DNA of 52,525 nucleotides, taken from Lachnospiraceae bacterium JC7. Its GTDB lineage: Bacteria > Bacillota > Clostridia > Lachnospirales > Lachnospiraceae. The translations under genes were made by a program, and so were the position numbers. Under the pieces are notes generated by a model. That model worked only from the letters and a program-made list of their open reading frames with translations, was not told the DNA's origin and did no database searches. The stretch covers positions 1 to 52,525 of the forward strand of contig ALYD01000019.1 of assembly GCA_000513555.1 (NCBI GenBank), in the 5' to 3' direction. Positions 51,071-52,525 of the stretch are shown here, piece by piece (the first letter of the stretch is position 1; every line of letters begins with the position of its first letter).

Positions 51071-51122
51071 AAAAGGAAGTAGAAAATTGTTAAATAAATA
51101 ACAAAAATTCTACTCCCTTTTT
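51071..51122. terminator. Bidirectional terminator after glgB
   Basis: AAAAGG-A-AGTAGAA pairs with TTCTACT-C-CCTTTT, and an inner TTGTT/AACAA stem closes it. AT-rich flanks give T-runs on both sides. It separates glgB from the kinase gene and would stop glgB transcription on the minus strand. Confidence 0.75.
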
Positions 51123-51145
51123 GTTTATTGTTAATAGTTTAACAT

Positions 51146-52525
51146 TTATGATTGATAATCAAATCTGAAAACAGCACATCCGTATGCAGGCAGAGGATAA
51201 CTTAAACGGTATGGCTGCCCGTCACATTCATCCTTTTCAGCATGAATTACATTCTTTGATACCTTAGAATCAACATTTCCATCTTCATTAAGTATCAATG
51301 TATATCTTCCATTTGAAGGTACTCCAACAACATAGTCTTTTCTCTCCATCGGAGTCATATTTATAACGAAAAGCAGGCTGTTTTTTCCTGTATTATCCTT
51401 ACGGACAAAACTGAATATGGACCTGTCGGCATCGTCAGCATTGATCCACTCAAAACCATCCCAGCTGTCATCCAGAGCCCACATTGCAGGATACTTCCTA
51501 TACATATGTAAAAGATCCCGAACGAAACTGTGTACATTCCTGTGCCATGGCTCTTCTGTCAGATACCAGTCCAGAGATACGGCCTCATTCCACTCATGAA
51601 GCTGTGCAAAATCCTGTCCCATGAAGAGAAGCTTTTTTCCTGCATGCCCGAACATAAACAGGTATCCGCACTTAAGATTTCTAAATTTATCCTCATATAA
51701 TCCCGGCATCTTATTGATCATGGAGCATTTTAGGTGAACCACTTCATCATGCGAAAGAACAAGTATGAACTTCTCTGCTGTTGCATAACTCATTCCAAAG
51801 GTCATCATATTATGAGCGCCTTTACGGAACAGCGGATCCTGCTTCATATAACCTAAAAAGTCATGCATCCACCCCATATTCCACTTGTATGTAAAACCCA
51901 GCCCCTCTTCCTCAGGTGATGAAGTAACCTTGGGCCAGGCGGTTGACTCTTCAGCGATTATGATCGTTCCGTCTTTTCTTCCTCTGATCACGGAATTCAG
52001 GTGTTTAAAGAACTCTATGGCATCCAGATTTCCGTTTCCGCCATATTTGTTCGGTATCCACTGTCCATTTTCACGACCGTAATCCAGATAGAGCATGGAG
52101 GCAACCGCATCAACTCTTAATCCGTCAATATGGTACTCATCATACCAATAAAGTGCATTACCTATAAGGAAATTCTTGACCTCATTCTTGCTGTAATCAA
52201 AAATTTTGGTTCCCCAATCAGGATGTTCTCCCATTCGAGGATCTGCATACTCATATGTCGCAGTACCATCAAAGTCTGCTAGTCCCTGCGCATCCTTGGG
52301 AAAATGTGCCGGTACCCAGTCCAGTATGACACCTATCCCATTCTTATGGAGATAGTCGACCATATACATAAATTCCTTAGGTGTTCCATATCTGCTGGTA
52401 GGTGCATAGTATCCGGTAACCTGATATCCCCAGCTTGCATCCAGCGGGTGCTCAGCGATACCCATAAGCTCCACATGTGTGTACCCCATGTCTTTACAGT
52501 ACTGCGCCAGCTCCTCTGCCGCTTC
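51146..52525 (-). CDS. glgB: 1,4-alpha-glucan branching enzyme, C-terminal part
   Basis: The frame runs open through the right edge, so the N-terminus is outside the window; about 459 residues are visible. GH13 landmarks are in place: [28 protein letters not shown], catalytic nucleophile in [18 protein letters not shown], acid/base Glu in [11 protein letters not shown], and the transition-state Asp in [13 protein letters not shown]. The [16 protein letters not shown] and [10 protein letters not shown] forms are specific to branching enzymes. The C-terminal beta domain ends normally at FRFDYQS. It makes alpha-1,6 branches in glycogen. Neighbouring glycogen genes, if any, lie to the right of the window. 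Confidence 0.96.
   Translation of the reverse strand, partial: EAAEELAQYCKDMGYTHVELMGIAEHPLDASWGYQVTGYYAPTSRYGTPKEFMYMVDYLHKNGIGVILDWVPAHFPKDAQGLADFDGTATYEYADPRMGEHPDWGTKIFDYSKNEVKNFLIGNALYWYDEYHIDGLRVDAVASMLYLDYGRENGQWIPNKYGGNGNLDAIEFFKHLNSVIRGRKDGTIIIAEESTAWPKVTSSPEEEGLGFTYKWNMGWMHDFLGYMKQDPLFRKGAHNMMTFGMSYATAEKFILVLSHDEVVHLKCSMINKMPGLYEDKFRNLKCGYLFMFGHAGKKLLFMGQDFAQLHEWNEAVSLDWYLTEEPWHRNVHSFVRDLLHMYRKYPAMWALDDSWDGFEWINADDADRSIFSFVRKDNTGKNSLLFVINMTPMERKDYVVGVPSNGRYTLILNEDGNVDSKVSKNVIHAEKDECDGQPYRLSYPLPAYGCAVFRFDYQS

Overview
The window looks like chromosomal DNA of an anaerobic Gram-positive gut or rumen Firmicute, most likely a Lachnospiraceae member close to Butyrivibrio or Pseudobutyrivibrio. 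This is an inference from gene content: lipobox-type sugar-binding lipoproteins, YesM/YesN-type sensing, a HrcA/CIRCE-controlled clpB, a Tad pilus locus without an outer-membrane secretin, and pilus-linked proteins resembling clostridial DUF5702 and DUF6382 families. I see no rRNA, tRNA, CRISPR array, insertion sequence or phage gene.

Left part (1-12.9 kb). The minus strand starts with the beginning of a chemoreceptor-like membrane protein translationally coupled to an orphan sugar-binding lipoprotein. The lipoprotein has a long leader holding a folded element and an intrinsic terminator. A divergent AraC-type regulator follows, then a DUF624 membrane protein, a BCCT transporter with a clear sigma-A promoter and an isolated hypothetical gene. 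From 6.6 to 12.8 kb a minus-strand operon encodes a small membrane protein, a YesN-type response regulator, a YesM-type histidine kinase, a membrane-anchored periplasmic-binding protein and an MglB-like lipoprotein. It lies directly downstream of mglB-mglA-mglC (12.9-16.7 kb). Together they look like a sugar-sensing cassette beside its galactose/glucose-type transporter.

Middle part (16.9-32.7 kb). A minus-strand surface-polysaccharide cluster runs from a Wzt-type ABC ATPase through a 1,233-residue multidomain glycosyltransferase, a second glycosyltransferase, two polytopic membrane proteins, rfbF, rfbG, an acyltransferase and rfbH to a LicD protein and a GtrB/DPM1-like glycosyltransferase. 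RfbF, RfbG and RfbH are the first steps of the CDP-3,6-dideoxyhexose pathway. Later enzymes and the Wzm permease are not in the window. The Wzt start is embedded in an unusual overlap of promoter, terminator and Shine-Dalgarno. Next come a low-complexity secreted protein with a structured leader, clpB under a CIRCE operator, and a phosphoglucomutase/phosphomannomutase.

Right part (38.8-49.3 kb, plus strand). A compact Tad/Flp pilus operon encodes an A24 prepilin peptidase, TadZ-like and TadA ATPases, TadB, a TadC-like protein with a large extracytoplasmic insertion, a Flp pilin with an unusually long leader, a DUF5702-like protein, a TadE-like protein with two C-terminal His/Cys motifs, a second prepilin peptidase, a tiny pseudopilin-like protein and a DUF6382-like protein. 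Several genes are joined by 1-4 base stop/start overlaps. The window ends with minus-strand genes for an unknown 188-residue protein, an aminoglycoside-phosphotransferase-fold kinase and the 3' portion of glgB.
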